Below are positions 19,800 through 30,977 of a DNA stretch of 64,000 bases, one piece after another. Position 1 is the stretch's first letter. Each line of letters starts with the position of its first letter. Under the pieces are notes generated by a model, which did not search any database, was not told where the DNA came from, and saw nothing but the letters and a program-made list of their open reading frames with translations. The stretch is from Nematopogon swammerdamellus. Its lineage: Eukaryota > Arthropoda > Insecta > Lepidoptera > Adelidae. The position numbers and the translations under genes are program-made. The stretch spans positions 12,735,741-12,799,740 of the forward strand of contig OX336348.1 in NCBI GenBank assembly GCA_946902875.1, given 5' to 3'.

Positions 19800-22619
19800 G
19801 CCAGTCCGGCTTGGTGGACTAATGTTGCTGATGAAAGGCTATTAACCCGGGATTTGAAGATCCGTGGATTGTAGGCGTGGGGAAAGATATTCCCTGGGAG
19901 CCCGTTCCACACCTTTGCAGTGCGGCACAAGAACGATTTAGAGAATCGTGCAGTTCGAAGAACTCTTCTGTCGACTACACAGGGGTGTTCCGCGAGAGTG
20001 TGGCGGGTTTGGCGAAGGCGAACAGGAGGAGGAGGGCAAGTTCGTCAAAGCAGCGGCCATAGTAGTACCGATAAAACTATGAACCAACGATACGTCTGTG
20101 CTTTAGAGCTTGAACGTGCTTTGTGAGTACAGAGTCACCAATGAGGCGAATGGCTCGTCGCTGAATAGAATCCAAGGCTGAAAGAAGGTACTCAGGGGAA
20201 CCCTCCCAATGCACTGCAATATTCCATCACCGGTCTTACTTGTGCTTTGTAGAGAGTAAGTAGTTGAACCGGCGTGAAAAATCGCCGACATCGGTAGAGG
20301 ATCCCTAATTTTCGAAACGCTAGTTTCGCCTTGGACTCTATGAACGATCGAAACCCAACGTTCTTGGACACCTCCATACCCAGGACGCCCAGACTACCAT
20401 CATTGGGCACTTGGCTGCCCTGGAAAGTGGCTTGGAGAGGAAACGGATCAGCGTTAGTAGAGAAGGCACAAGCTTGCATCTTGGCTACGTTGAAGTTGAC
20501 CAAGTTCTTCTTCCCCCAAGAGGATACTTTTTCGAAAACCTGGTCAACCCGAGCAACAGTTTCGCGTCTCGCGTTTGCTGCTGAGGCTTCTCTACCCTTC
20601 CAGTCCTTGATGAACCCTTCGTGCACCGTCCGCGTAACAATGTATTTTGCCGAGCGAGAGCATGTCGTTAATAAACAATAAAAACAACGTAGGCGACAGC
20701 ACGGATCCTTGTGGAACACCAGCATTGATTGAGTAGCGGCCGAGCAGGCACCATCTAGGGTGATAAAGATCGACCGACCACTCAAAAAGCTGGACATCCA
20801 AGTGCACAGTTTTGTAGGGACAACGTAGGCCGGAAGCTTGCTTAAGAGTCCCCGGTGCCAGACGCGATTGAATGCTTTTGATATGTCCAGAGCGACCGCC
20901 AGCGATTCCCCAAAACCATCGAGCCTTTCCGCCCACAAATGCGTGACGTACGCTAGAAGATCTCCAGTCGACCTTTGCTTGCAAAAGCCGTATTGCTTGT
21001 CGTCGAGGAGTTTAAAGTCTTCTAGATACGTCAGGAGGGCTGAGCTGACAATGCGCTCCATAACCTTACTCAAAAGTGAGGTTATCGCAATAGGGTGATA
21101 GTTCGATTGGTTCGCTGGGTCCCCCTTCTTGGAGACCGGCTGGACCGAAGCTCTCTTCCAGCAAGAAGGCATTGAACCGGAGGAATAGGAGCGTTTGAAT
21201 AGGTGGGGGAGGACTGGGGCCAATTCCAGATCACAATTTTTTAAGACGATCGCCGGGACGCCGTCAGGCCCGCTACTCTTCGAAATATTCAACTCACGTA
21301 GCGTTTTATAGACGACTCTGGGGTGGAACCTAATATTTGTCATCGTACGCCCGTAATGGGGTATTGAAGGGGGGTTGGCGCCCAGGTCGTCCATGTTTGA
21401 GTTGGATGCGAAAAGGCGTGCAAAGATATTCGCCTTTTCTTTCGCGAGTATAGCGAGCGAGCCATCCGGACATTCCAGCGGAGGTGTAGCAGGACGGCAG
21501 AAATTCCGACCGATGGTTTTGGCGAGAGACCAGATGGCGCGGCTACCCGAATGGCTACGTGCAAGTTTCGCGCCAATTCCACGGTCGTGCCTGAACTTGG
21601 CCAAGTTTTGCGTTCGTTTGCAGGACCTAGCAGCGACGTTGAGCTCTCGTCTGTTCTCGACAGACCTATTCTGCAGCCATTTCCTATAAGCCTTGTTTTT
21701 AGTGTCAATAGCCAGCCTGCATTGACAATCAAACCAAGGCTTATGGCGGCCGCCGATGGGAAGGGCGGAGGTAGGTATGAAGAAATTCATAGCCTTTGCG
21801 ATCACATCGACGACCGATTGGGCACACAGGGATGGGTCTGGAGAAGAGAAGCAAACGTCGTGCCAAGAGTATGCTCCCAGGAAGGAACGGAAGTCATCCC
21901 ATTGTGCTGACCGGTAGTGCCATACGGTTCGCGTACTACATTCACGTGCTTCCGCGAAGTGTACAGTTGGCACAGTTGAGCGTACAAAGCAATGGTCGGA
22001 GTTTCCGAGGGGAACTTCGACCCTCACCTTGTAGCCATTTGGCTCGGTAGTCAGCACAAGGTCCAACTAACTAGGTCGATGGGCAGTGTTATCAGGTATC
22101 CGAGTAGTTCCGGACACCAACTGCGTCAACCCGTGTGCAATGGCCAAGTTGTAAGCCTCCCTGCCGGCATGGTCAGTGATGGGGGAGCCCAACCAGTCTT
22201 GGTGTTTAGTATTTAAATCACCCAGCATCACTAACTCCGCCGTAGGGAACTCGCAAAGCAGTTTGTCTGCCGTACTGCCAAGATGCTCATAAAATGGCTC
22301 TGTTCTTGACGCACTGAGGTTAGGGGATCTGTATGCACCCGCGTAAATCCTCACCACGTGGGGAAGATTCACGCCGGCGGATCCATAGCACAAGAAAAAC
22401 AGGGTCTTCAAATCGGGTGAGCCGGGTATAGGAGACACCAGATCCAACGTACAAGCAGACACCACCCTTCGCCATGAAAAGTTCCTGAAGATTGTAACCA
22501 GGAACGTCCAGGTAGAAATTTGTGTGTAGACCTCTTATATTGGCGAGGTCTACCTTAAATTTTGAGGGAGAACGGGCCGCTGAAGGTTTAAACGTTTTTC
22601 TATTTTTAGTTTGTCTCAT
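19800..22619 (-). pseudogene. Jockey-like ORF2: endonuclease and reverse transcriptase
   Basis: ATG 22619 opens MRQTKNRKT and LANIRGLH, with an internal deletion in the first endonuclease segment. LGDLNTKHQDWL (about 22215) and SDH (about 22000) mark the endonuclease. RT motifs: GPDGVPAIVLKN, SLLSKVMERIVSSAL, LDISKAFNRVWH, then a frameshift near 20700 with GVPQGSVLSPTLFLL in the other frame. The catalytic box reads YADG instead of YADD (near 20640). After 20192 further frames show RTAKVWNGLPGNIFPHAYN near 19900. Several frameshifts make it non-functional. Confidence 0.85.
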
Positions 22620-23099
22620 GATTTAGATGTATGATTAATTCGTGGAGTGTATCGGAATGTACCCAGGGCGCGGTCATGCCTTGTGCAACTCGGATAGACT
22701 TAGCCAACTGACAGTCGCAGAGAGCGAGAGGACCCCCGGCCCCTCCCCCCCCCCCCCCCTCCCAGGAAAACATTTGGTCTCCCATGGTCACCAGCCCCAC
22801 AATGCTCTCCGACAGGGATTTTCGCGTGTTGATAGGGCAGGCAGCACACGGGTTGGTGAGGACCGTGTGCCGGGCCCCTGTACTTAGGGCATGCAATCCC
22901 GGATACACTCAAATCCCGGACGAGATTTCGGGATTTGAAATTTAATCCCGGGATCCCGGGATTATCTCGGGATTACAACAAATTTCAAACAAAGTAATTA
23001 AAACCAAGAGATAAGGTGGTCATTTAATGCAATTAGGTAGGAAGTACATTAGCTTTACTTACACATTTAAAAAATGCTATTAATAAAACATTTCTTAAT

Positions 23100-24629
23100 T
23101 TCTACTTTTAAAGTTTTTACATTTTCTTTTTTTGGAGAAAGTGCGACCGCAAAAAGAGAATATTGTCAATACTTTCATCGCTTAAACCACTACGCACATG
23201 GCTACAGATGTACAGGTCGGTTAACCAAAGCTGGCCCGTACACAGTACTCACACCAATGCAATTGTGCAAGTGCGAGTGAGACAGATCGGGGCATACGCA
23301 TCACGAAAACCCGATCTGTCTCAATCGCACTTGCACAATTGCATTGGTGTGAGTACTGTGTACGCGCCAGCTTTGGTTAACCGACCTGTACCTTGCGGAG
23401 GAAAACACGCGTTCTGCCTCAACGCTCGTCGGTGGTATGCCCATTACATTTTTGTATGCTTGTTCTAAATACAGGCCTCGATTTCCTCCGCTCTCGAAAA
23501 GAGCCATTTCAACCCTGATTACTGTGCGAATGTCATCTTCATAGCTTGTTGCATTGGTATTATTAAGTGTGTTGTTGATTATCAGGTTCATCTCTTCTTC
23601 TTCCGTTAGTGTGGCGTTACTATTTTGGTCTTGGTTATATGATGTATCATTTACATCGGGGCAAACGACTTCCGAATTTTCTTGAGTAGCATGTACAATT
23701 TTTATTATTCTTGTATAATTTCATCATTATCAACGTATGTCTGTTCGGGATCTCTAACGGTAAAGTAGCATTTCGGGTTGTGCAAATATTTTATGACTGG
23801 AAGAATTTTATTAGTGCGTTCCTTCATGCGGTTCTCAAGTCTTTCGAAAAGGCACTTGCTGAATGGATTATTTTGTGATTGTAATTTTCTTAACATGTAC
23901 GTTATACCTGCGCCTGCTGTCAACAGGTCTGTATCCCGGCGGCTTCAACGGTTATTTTAACTGTATTCAAAGAGTTATATGCGTCCTGGAGTTTTACAAA
24001 CTCTTCGTCCTAGAATGTAATTTTTGATCTCATGTCGATTAGATCTTTGCATATCGAAGACTTAACTTCGATAAAACGACCGAGCATTGCCGACATGCTC
24101 ACCCACCTCATTTTACAGTCTAATATCAGTTCTAGCTCTCGTCGCTTTTCTTCTTTGACGTATTTTTGTAGTTCATCATTCTTCGTTGGAGAGGCCGTAA
24201 AAGCTTAACAACGTTTCGTACCTTGCCTATAAGTGCCGCCTATATGTTAATATCGTCCAATGTTTGTTCTCCTCGCATTATCGTATTATTTTGGATGAGA
24301 ATTTGGCCTTCTTCTATGCAATCACCTTCTTCATATGAATCAGACTCATCATCCGTCGGTGTACGATCACGGGATCCTGATGTTTCTGTTTCTGGGACTT
24401 CTGGGTGATATTGGGTGACTCCTTGTTTTTTTTAAAGAGCGTACAGAATACCTAAGTGCACACCGTGAGCAAGACAGATCTGATGAATGATCTGTAGATC
24501 TTTGCAGACTTTTTCCATTAAGCTTGCGCCGTCGGTAGTCATGCTGATTACGTCGACGTCAAGAGATATGCCAAAGACATTAGCATTTAGCCTTTCCTTT
24601 ATTTTTTCGATACAGGCATGGCCTGGCAT
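23100..24629 (-). pseudogene. hAT transposase remnant
   Basis: Pieces in order: 24629-24432 with ISMTTDGASLMEKV and ICLAHGVHLG (catalytic DDE region with an Asp), 23923-23705 (a helical middle part with NPFSKCLFERLENRM), and 23591-23391 with the hATC dimerisation block IPPTSVEAERVFSSA. The block resumes on the other side of the MITE at 23212-23100 (ICSHVRSGLSDESID). Frameshifts and stops separate the pieces; no zinc-finger BED domain is seen. Inactive. Confidence 0.8.
23213..23388. mobile_element. 176-bp foldback MITE with TA target (Tc1/mariner-like)
   Basis: Almost its whole length is an inverted repeat: CAGGTCGGTTAACCAAAGCT at the left pairs with the right end, through GTACACAGTACTCACACC to a short loop near 23295. 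Flanked by TA at 23211-23212 and 23389-23390. It sits within the hATC coding region, which resumes on both sides. Confidence 0.9.
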
Positions 24630-25440
24630 GGAACTACGGACTCGGACTACTAATAATAGGCTACCAACGGAACAGAAAACAAAATAATTCTTTATAATAA
24701 GTTTTTTGGCCCTAGATTCTTCAGTTTTGTTTCAATATTTTGATACTTAATTAAATTACGGTGGCGTGCGCCTTTAAAAAGCGCTACATGTATCATATAT
24801 AAGTATGTATGCTATTTAAAGCAACCGAAACTCGCAAAAATCCCATAAAATTAAAATATATTCTGGATCCCGGGATCCCGCGATATTTTTAAAAAATCCC
24901 GGGATTTATAAATGCTAATTTTTTTACGGGATCCCGGGATTTCGGGATCCCGGGATCCCGGGATTGCATGCCCTACCTGTACTACCACGCAGGCAGGCAG
25001 CGGTCACCTGTTTCCACCTGTCGTCCCTGACCCCTGCGGCTGTCAGTCGGTTAATAGGAGTCTGGAGTGCAAGCGACACTAGCATCCACAACCCAGGACA
25101 CCCCCGACACACTCAAGTTCACCGACCGGCTAGTCGCAGGCTGACCTCCAAGTGCAGCAGAGCCACATCAGGAGTTTTTCGCCTGCGACCTGTTGTACCA
25201 ACCCGGACGACATGGTGGAGGACCTGTCTACTACATAGTGAAGCTGAAAATAGATCCTGTTGAGGCGCAGAATGATCGCCTGGCGTCCGACATTCCTCAG
25301 CTGTTGCGACTCTAGGACGGTGGTAATGCCAAAGGCATCGTCGCAACATTTCCCAAGGAGCACGACGAGGACGTGAATGTCGGGCTTGCTGGGCTCTACT
25401 TTAGTGTGTCCCACCGCTGGAACAGTAGATTGCTAGATTG

Positions 25441-26283
25441 GTAATTTGGTGAACTCCATACAGCTCCAGAGAACACTACCAAGGCTTAACCCAGCGACCC
25501 CCTACAGCTACTACTACAGCTATTTACAGTACTACAGCTATTTTATTTTATTTTATTCGGTAAATTCACTGCGATAGCATACGTATATTAAAATGAGCAT
25601 ATAAAAGTGTTTACAGAAATCGCCAATGAATGAATTTGCACACATACTTGCACATACTTGAGTTCTTTTATACAGTAATAGAAAAATACCAAAAATGAAT
25701 GTATATGTCGATAACAGATGGGTTTTTCCATGCATTCCAATGACGATCGTCGTCCCTGCGTGCAGGAATTCCGATATGGGTTTCTGGTTCTGCGCCAACG
25801 AGATAGCAATAGAAAGACAGATACAGATGGTGAAGCCGACGCATCTCTTTTGTTTTCAGCTTATCATCACAACAGGTTTCAACACGATTTATTCGTCTTC
25901 ACTTCAGTTCGGCCCAATCGAAATATCGGCCCAAGCGAAATACAAAATATATTTGTCCGTCTTTTGCGAGCCTCGAACCCGCGGTCCCTGTCACCAATAT
26001 TGTGTGACCGACCAGACGTATTAACCACCCGGCTAAATCGATCATGTACTAGCGAAGCGAATTCGTTCAACAGTAGGTGAAGATTTCATGGCGTTGAGTC
26101 TTTTGGAGCGACATCTAGCGTCAATAGTAAATGAAATACTTCAGCGGTAGTTTACTTGATTCGCAGTTAGGTAGGTGTTGCAACGTTGTAGTATGCGCTT
26201 TGATATGTAGATGGCGTTATGTAGGATTTTATGACGTTATCACGTAAAACTATCGTCCGTAAACCGACTTTACAGACAACCAA
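25441..26283. other. Unassigned, contains a tRNA-like SINE head
   Basis: No protein family recognised. Open frames here (for example 25718-26080 on the plus strand) are antisense to a tRNA-like segment. 25490-25560 is a short CTACAGCTATTT-type repeat; 26250-26283 resembles the inner edge of the right MULE end (11510-11548). Confidence 0.45.
25955..26045 (-). mobile_element. tRNA-derived SINE head
   Basis: On the minus strand TAGCCGGGTGGTTAATACG (A-box-like) is followed about 40 nt later by GCGGGTTCGAGGCTCGC (B-box-like). The spacing is tRNA-like but there is no clean cloverleaf, so this is a SINE head rather than a tRNA gene. Body and 3' end not defined. Confidence 0.55.
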
Positions 26284-26418
26284 TTTTTTTGTTTTTATTT
26301 TTCTTTCAATCAGTAATTTATTATAAGTAATTTATTAATACATTTTAAAATAGTATGTTTGTTGAAGTAGTTCAAAAATGTTATTTAGCACTGTGTGTCA
26401 TGTACGCCATCTAGTGAT
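26284..26418 (+). repeat. Empty-site paralogue of the 17.2-18.4 kb insertion
   Basis: Matches 17132-17213 joined to 18411-18476, with a single GTATGTTT at 26353-26360 and no LINE. The left flank differs by a ~10-bp indel and the right flank by one base over about 60 bp. Confidence 0.9.
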
Positions 26419-26450
26419 GTTGAACCTGTTAGTGGATTTGCAACGAGTGT

Positions 26451-26575
26451 GGTTCAGTTCAAGAGTTCGTTGAGGTTATAACATAAGCCACTAGATGTCT
26501 TACTTAGGATATGGTTCAGTTCAAGAGTTTCTTGAGGCTATAATACAAGCCAATAGATGTCGCTGATATGCAACA
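26451..26575 (+). repeat. Two-copy tandem repeat (~64 bp)
   Basis: TGGTTCAGTTCAAGAGTT occurs twice, each followed by a similar GAGG-TATAA-AAGCCA-TAGATGTC series. The surrounding 26576-26655 shows nothing recognisable. Confidence 0.75.
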
Positions 26576-26654
26576 AACCAGCAAAATTTTTACCATTCCA
26601 AGGTCACTGCAAGGTCTTTTCGTGAATACTCGATGATTTAATTAATAGTTAATG

Positions 26655-28550
26655 TCTGAAATGAAATGAAATGAAAATATACTTTATTGCACAAAAAGTG
26701 ACAAAAGGCGGACTTAAAGCCTAAGGGCATTATCTGCCAGTCATACCTGGGATTGAGAGTAGGGTAGATGGGTAGTGCGGAAAATTAAATGAGATAATTT
26801 TTTTTAAGAGTACAAAACTAAACAATAAAACATAGATAATAGTAATAACATACAACTAAATACATTCGTGATTTACATACAAACAAGTTCAAAAGTACAT
26901 ATACATATACGCAATATAAACAAATACATGCATACATACCTAATGCAGTTTCTAAACAAGCGATAACACACATGGAAACATTAAGGGTTTGAAAACATAT
27001 GTTCCCTCAAACGGGATTTGAAAATATTGTGGGAAGCGGAAGTACGGAGAGTGGCAGGGAGTTGGTTCCAGAGACGAGCTGATTCAACAGCAAAAGAATG
27101 GGTATAGAATGAACTGGAATGAATCGGGATACAAAGAAGGTTACCATCCATGGACCTCAAAGAAGCACCATGAATCGAAAGAAATTGGAATTTCGAACAG
27201 AGATATTCTGGAGCACGGGGATCGAACAAAACGGAATATAGAAGGGAAAGAATGTGAGTTTTCCTACGCGCTCGTACTGTAGGCCACTTCAACTTGGTGC
27301 GGTATTCAGTTATGTGGTCATATTTTCTGAGGTTGAAGATATAATTGACGCACGTATTTTGTAGGCGCTCGAGTTTATCGAGTAATGACTCATTTAGATC
27401 TAGGAAGCAGACGTCAGCATAGTCAATAATAGAGAGTAGAAGAGATTGTGCTAGGGCCGTTTTAGTATGTTCCGGAAGAAAATTTTGAAGACGCTTTAGC
27501 GAATGTAATGAACCATAGACCTTCCGACAAATTGTACCAACCTGAGGAGACCACGAAAGAGTTTGGTCGAATAATATACCGAGGTTTTTAACAGTTTTGC
27601 AATAATTGATAACTGTGCCATTAAAAATTACCTTGGGTATATTGTCGGCGTCGATCTTCGCAAGCTGGAGCGAGCTCCCAATGATGATGGCCTGGGACTT
27701 AAGTGGATTGACTGCTAGGCCAAAACGCTCCATGCCCGAATTATCTCGAGGTCGTAATTTAGCGAAGCTACAGCCCTAAAAATGAGTTCCGGGCTATAGC
27801 TAGCACATAGCTGAAGGTCGTCTGCATACAGATGATAGGTAGAAGATAAATTTAGAGTAATAAAGTGTATAAACACTGAGAATAATAGAGGAGATAAAAC
27901 GCCACCCTGTGGTACACCAGTGTTCAGATCCGTCCAACTTGAATAATTGCTGTCCAGTCGAACCGACTGCTGGCGACCCCGAAGATATGTGTTAAACCAA
28001 CCTAGTGTCGAAGGTGAGATATTTAGATGAGAGAGCATTGCCAGGAGAATATCGAAATCCACTGCATTGAAGGTATTACTGAAATCAAGTAATGTGAGAA
28101 TGGAGAGTTTTTGATTTTCCATATTAAGGCGGATATCCTCCGTAACCTTGAGAAGAGCAGTGGTCGTGCTATGGGCACTCTTTTCTATTCTGTGCTATGG
28201 GCAGGACGAAACCCAGATTGATAAGGGTTTAGAAGTTTATTCGTGGAGAGGAAATGTGAAAGTTGACTATGTGCTATGCGCTCTATGATTTTGGAAAGAA
28301 AAGGAAGTATAGATATTGGTCGGAAATTGCTGTTGGTAGTTGGATTGTTAACCTTGGGCAATGGGGTAATGTATGCCTTTTTCCACAAGTTAGGAAAGTC
28401 TCCATGCACGAGAGAAAAAATTATTATATGAGTGAGAGGTAGGAGTAATTCATCAAGTACAGGAACGATCATTAACCTGCTCAAGCCATCACACCCCACA
28501 GCCTTGGTATTAATGGATAGGTTTATCTTTTTTTTTTTCACCATGTCTCC
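26655..28550 (-). mobile_element. CR1/jockey-like non-LTR retrotransposon, copy 3 (5'-truncated)
   Basis: Same clade as the 2.7-6.2 kb element by RT similarity, but a different subfamily. The 3' UTR (26690-26980) ends with TAAGTCCGCC, GTGCAATAAAGTATATTTTC and a (ATTTC)n tail near 26655-26680. The 5' truncation at 28550 abuts a T-run. Confidence 0.85.
26981..28544 (-). pseudogene. Reverse transcriptase, copy 3
   Basis: From 28544 the frame runs through CDGLSRLMIVPVLDEL, RPISILPFLSKIIERIAHSQ and GFRPAHSTE, then is broken by a short tandem duplication of GTGCTATGGGCA (28165-28200). It resumes with LLDFSNTFNAVDFDILLAML, GVPQGGVLSPLLF and HLYADDLQL (catalytic aspartates intact), shifts frame near 27720 and ends with ARLWNQLPATLRT at 26981. 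Endonuclease missing. Not functional. Confidence 0.85.
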
Positions 28551-29103
28551 TGTCTACTCACAAATATGTTGAGTTTTTGTTAAACTGACCCCGGGATACC
28601 ACGTAGTTCATTCTAGCTAATATTAATGCCACTATTTGCGACCGAATTATCAAGGAAAACTGTTACAATTGGAATCCTGTCATAGCGGTTCGTGCACTGG
28701 TTTATTAGAAAATATAACATTACTCGATAAACATCTTGAAGCACTTTCACTATTTAGCTCACTTGTTAGTAGATTTCCGAGTCCTGTACAGTTATTTCAA
28801 TAATTATAAGAGGAGCCGAAACTACATAACACCTTTGACAGCTGATGGCAGCCTCGACTGGAGTGCTTGTCTCATGTCAATTTGTTGGCATAAACATAAA
28901 TTTATGACATAACATAAATTATTTGAGGATACCCGAGAAAGTGTTTTTAGAGCTGCTGGGTGTGGTCAAAAACAAGAAACGGGTTTTTCGTGTACCAATT
29001 TCACTCTACGAACGCTTATGTGCAACTCTCCGGTTCCTGGCAGCTGGTGGAACACAAACTGGCCAAAATATTCTACAATAATTTTCAGACGGACTTTGGG
29101 ACT
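28551..29103. other. No gene seen
   Basis: Moderately AT-rich, no family recognised. The sequence grades into the minisatellite at about 29104 (CTTGGCTAAGGTTCGCTCGG). Confidence 0.5.
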
Positions 29104-29729
29104 TACTATTCCAGAAACTTGGCTAAGGTTCGCTCGGCTATGTGTGAGTAAGTTAGGAGCGTCGCGGGTGTGCGCGGAGCGTGCGGGGCTAGATGCGAGA
29201 CTCTCTGGATGCTCGCGGCTAAGGTTCGCTCGGCTATGTGAGGTGAGTGAGTGTGGAGCGTCGCGGATGTACGCGGGGCGTGCGGGACTAGACGCGGGAC
29301 TCTCTGGATGCTCGCGGCTAAGGTTTGCTCAGCTATGTGTGGTGAGTGAGTGGGGAGCGTCGCGGGGCTAGACGCAAGACTCTCTGGATGCTCGCGGCTA
29401 AGGTTCGCTCGGCTATGTGTGGTGAGTGAGTGGGGAGCGTCGCGAGTGTGGGCGGGGCGTGCGGGGCTAGACGCGAGACTCTCTGGATGCTCGCGGCTAA
29501 GGTTCGCTCGCCTATGTGTGGTCAGTGAGTGGGGAGCGTCGCGAGTGTGGGCGGGGTGGGGAGCGTCGTGGGTGTGGGCGGGGCGTGCGGGGCTAGACGC
29601 GAGACTCTCTGGATGCTCGCGGCTAAGGTTCGCTCGCCTATGTGTGGTCAGTGAGTGGGGAGCGTCGCGAGTGTAGACGGGGTGGGGAGCGTCCTGGGTG
29701 TGGGCGGGGCGTGCGGGGCTAGACGCTTA
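29104..29729 (+). repeat. GC-rich minisatellite, small array
   Basis: About six units; the marker GGATGCTCGCGGCTAAGG lies at 29208, 29306, 29386, 29485 and 29611, giving spacings of 98, 80, 99 and 126 bp. Same family as 52608-55204. Long open frames in it are by-products of 99-bp (33-codon) periodicity. Confidence 0.92.
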
Positions 29730-30030
29730 ATTGGTTTTTTGAGAAAAGAAACCTAGCAGCTATGCTTAACAACAATTTACAAACTAACATGATACAGATT
29801 ATAAGCCTATAAAAAAGTTCCGCATTTTAAATCATTTTTTTTTTTTATTTTATATATTCTTTCAACTTCTACTGAAAACAAGACAAAACCAATAGCAACA
29901 GTGCAATATAATATTAATATTATTATGTGTGAATGTATGTATGTGTGAGAGTGTATATATGAGGTAGGGTGTATGTGTGAGGGTGTGTATGTGTGTGTGA
30001 GGGGGGGGGGGGGGGGGCGGGTTTCTGGCG
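29730..30030. repeat. Low-complexity tail: T-run, (TG)n and G18
   Basis: A T-run near 29838-29848, GTGTATGT-type repeats at 29925-30000 and a G homopolymer at 30003-30017. On the minus strand this could be the 3' UTR/tail of the neighbouring RT fragment. Confidence 0.7.
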
Positions 30031-30036
30031 ACCTAT

Positions 30037-30474
30037 TCAGACTGCTCCAGAGTGTTTTATAAATGGCTTGTCTTTAATATTAAAAATATCTACCTCTCTG
30101 AAGCAGTCGTTATAGGCTGCCATGCACCGATTTAATGTCGACCACTTGGCGTAGTTCGTCCGACACAATCCTACATGAAATAGATGCGGACGGCGCATCC
30201 TTGCGGCGCTGCAGTGCAGGGGCACCCTCGCCACCAGCTCCGGACAGTCCACGCCGCCGTTCACTATTTTGTGTAGCAGGCTAGCGTCGGCCACTACACG
30301 TCTGCTCTCGAGAGACATCGTCCTGTGGTGTCTCACCGCCTCCTCGTAGCTGGGGAATGTGACACGCTCCCTATACTTTAAATGCCTGATAAATTTCTTT
30401 TGGATTCGCTCCAATCGATCAATGTGTACATTGTACTGTGGTGACCATATAGAAGAAGCGAACACCAGTGTGCT
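30037..30474 (-). pseudogene. Non-LTR RT C-terminal fragment
   Basis: 142 codons starting within WSPQYNVHIDRLERIQKKF, the region after the RT core common to many LINE ORF2 C-termini, and ending HSGAV at 30037. 5'-truncated at about 30474, where the 3' end of the next element begins. No catalytic residues remain. Clade not determined. Confidence 0.75.
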
Positions 30475-30977
30475 GCGGACATCAAAATAAAAAAAAAAAA
30501 ATTCAAAAATTCAAAAATATTTTATTCAAAAACATAAGACGAAATAAAAGGTATAAATGTAAGAAATAAAATAAGGTAATAAAATAAAATTAAAATAAAT
30601 TATACAACTTTAAGACTAACTTATGTTTAGTGAATGGGTATCAGGCACAGTTTACGTCTTCCCATAACCGGGAAGACACTGATTTTAAGCCTGACCCCTT
30701 AAGATAAATATACATTAATATTAATTGCGAACTGCATAGGTACTTACAGCTAAAACGAAAACAAAATATTTACAAAAACAAAATAAACAAAACATATTAT
30801 AACTACAGACAAAACTTACCTATTATACATTATAAACAACTATCGTCACTAACTCTTATAAAAAAATAAATAAACTACTATACAGCCTAAACCGAACAGA
30901 CTAAGCTAACCAAAATTAAACAAACAAAACAAAACAATTATGTAACTAATGCAAATGTACAAGGAACCCAAGAGAAG

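Larger units (their letters stand above)
22885..24975 (-). mobile_element. hAT transposon, 2,091 bp, 8-bp TSD
   Basis: TIR TAGGGCATGCAATCCCGG at 22885 and its complement ending at 24975, with perfect TSD CCTGTACT at 22877-22884 and 24976-24983. Subterminal DNA is rich in CCCGGGATCCCGGGAT-type repeats on both sides. It carries a decayed transposase on the minus strand and a 176-bp MITE. Confidence 0.92.
22606..25414 (-). pseudogene. Jockey-like ORF1 (gag-like), interrupted by hAT
   Basis: Segments at 24984-25414 and 22606-22876 lie either side of the hAT. Removing the hAT and one 8-bp TSD (2,099 bp) puts the 25112-24976 frame and the 22908-22606 frame in register, so the ORF was continuous here before insertion. 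Recognisable pieces: NRLTAAGVRDDRWKQV and NPCAACPINTRKSLSE. Another frame in 25130-25414 implies an older frameshift. A G-run (22747-22764 on the opposite strand) encodes a glycine tract. Family assigned from its position upstream of ORF2. Confidence 0.6.
19718..25440 (-). mobile_element. Jockey-like non-LTR retrotransposon with nested insertions
   Basis: Minus-strand element: ORF1 (25414 to 22606, split by a hAT), ORF2 (22619 to about 19800), and a 3' end at 19718-19735 with CGGAAGCAATAAAAAAAAA. ORF1 and ORF2 overlap by 14 nt (ORF1 stop at 22606-22608, ORF2 ATG at 22617-22619). The 5' limit near 25440 is uncertain. Confidence 0.8.

Noticed and set aside
29104..29729. CRISPR-like array
   Set aside because: Units are contiguous, variable in length and lack unique spacers; the DNA is animal.
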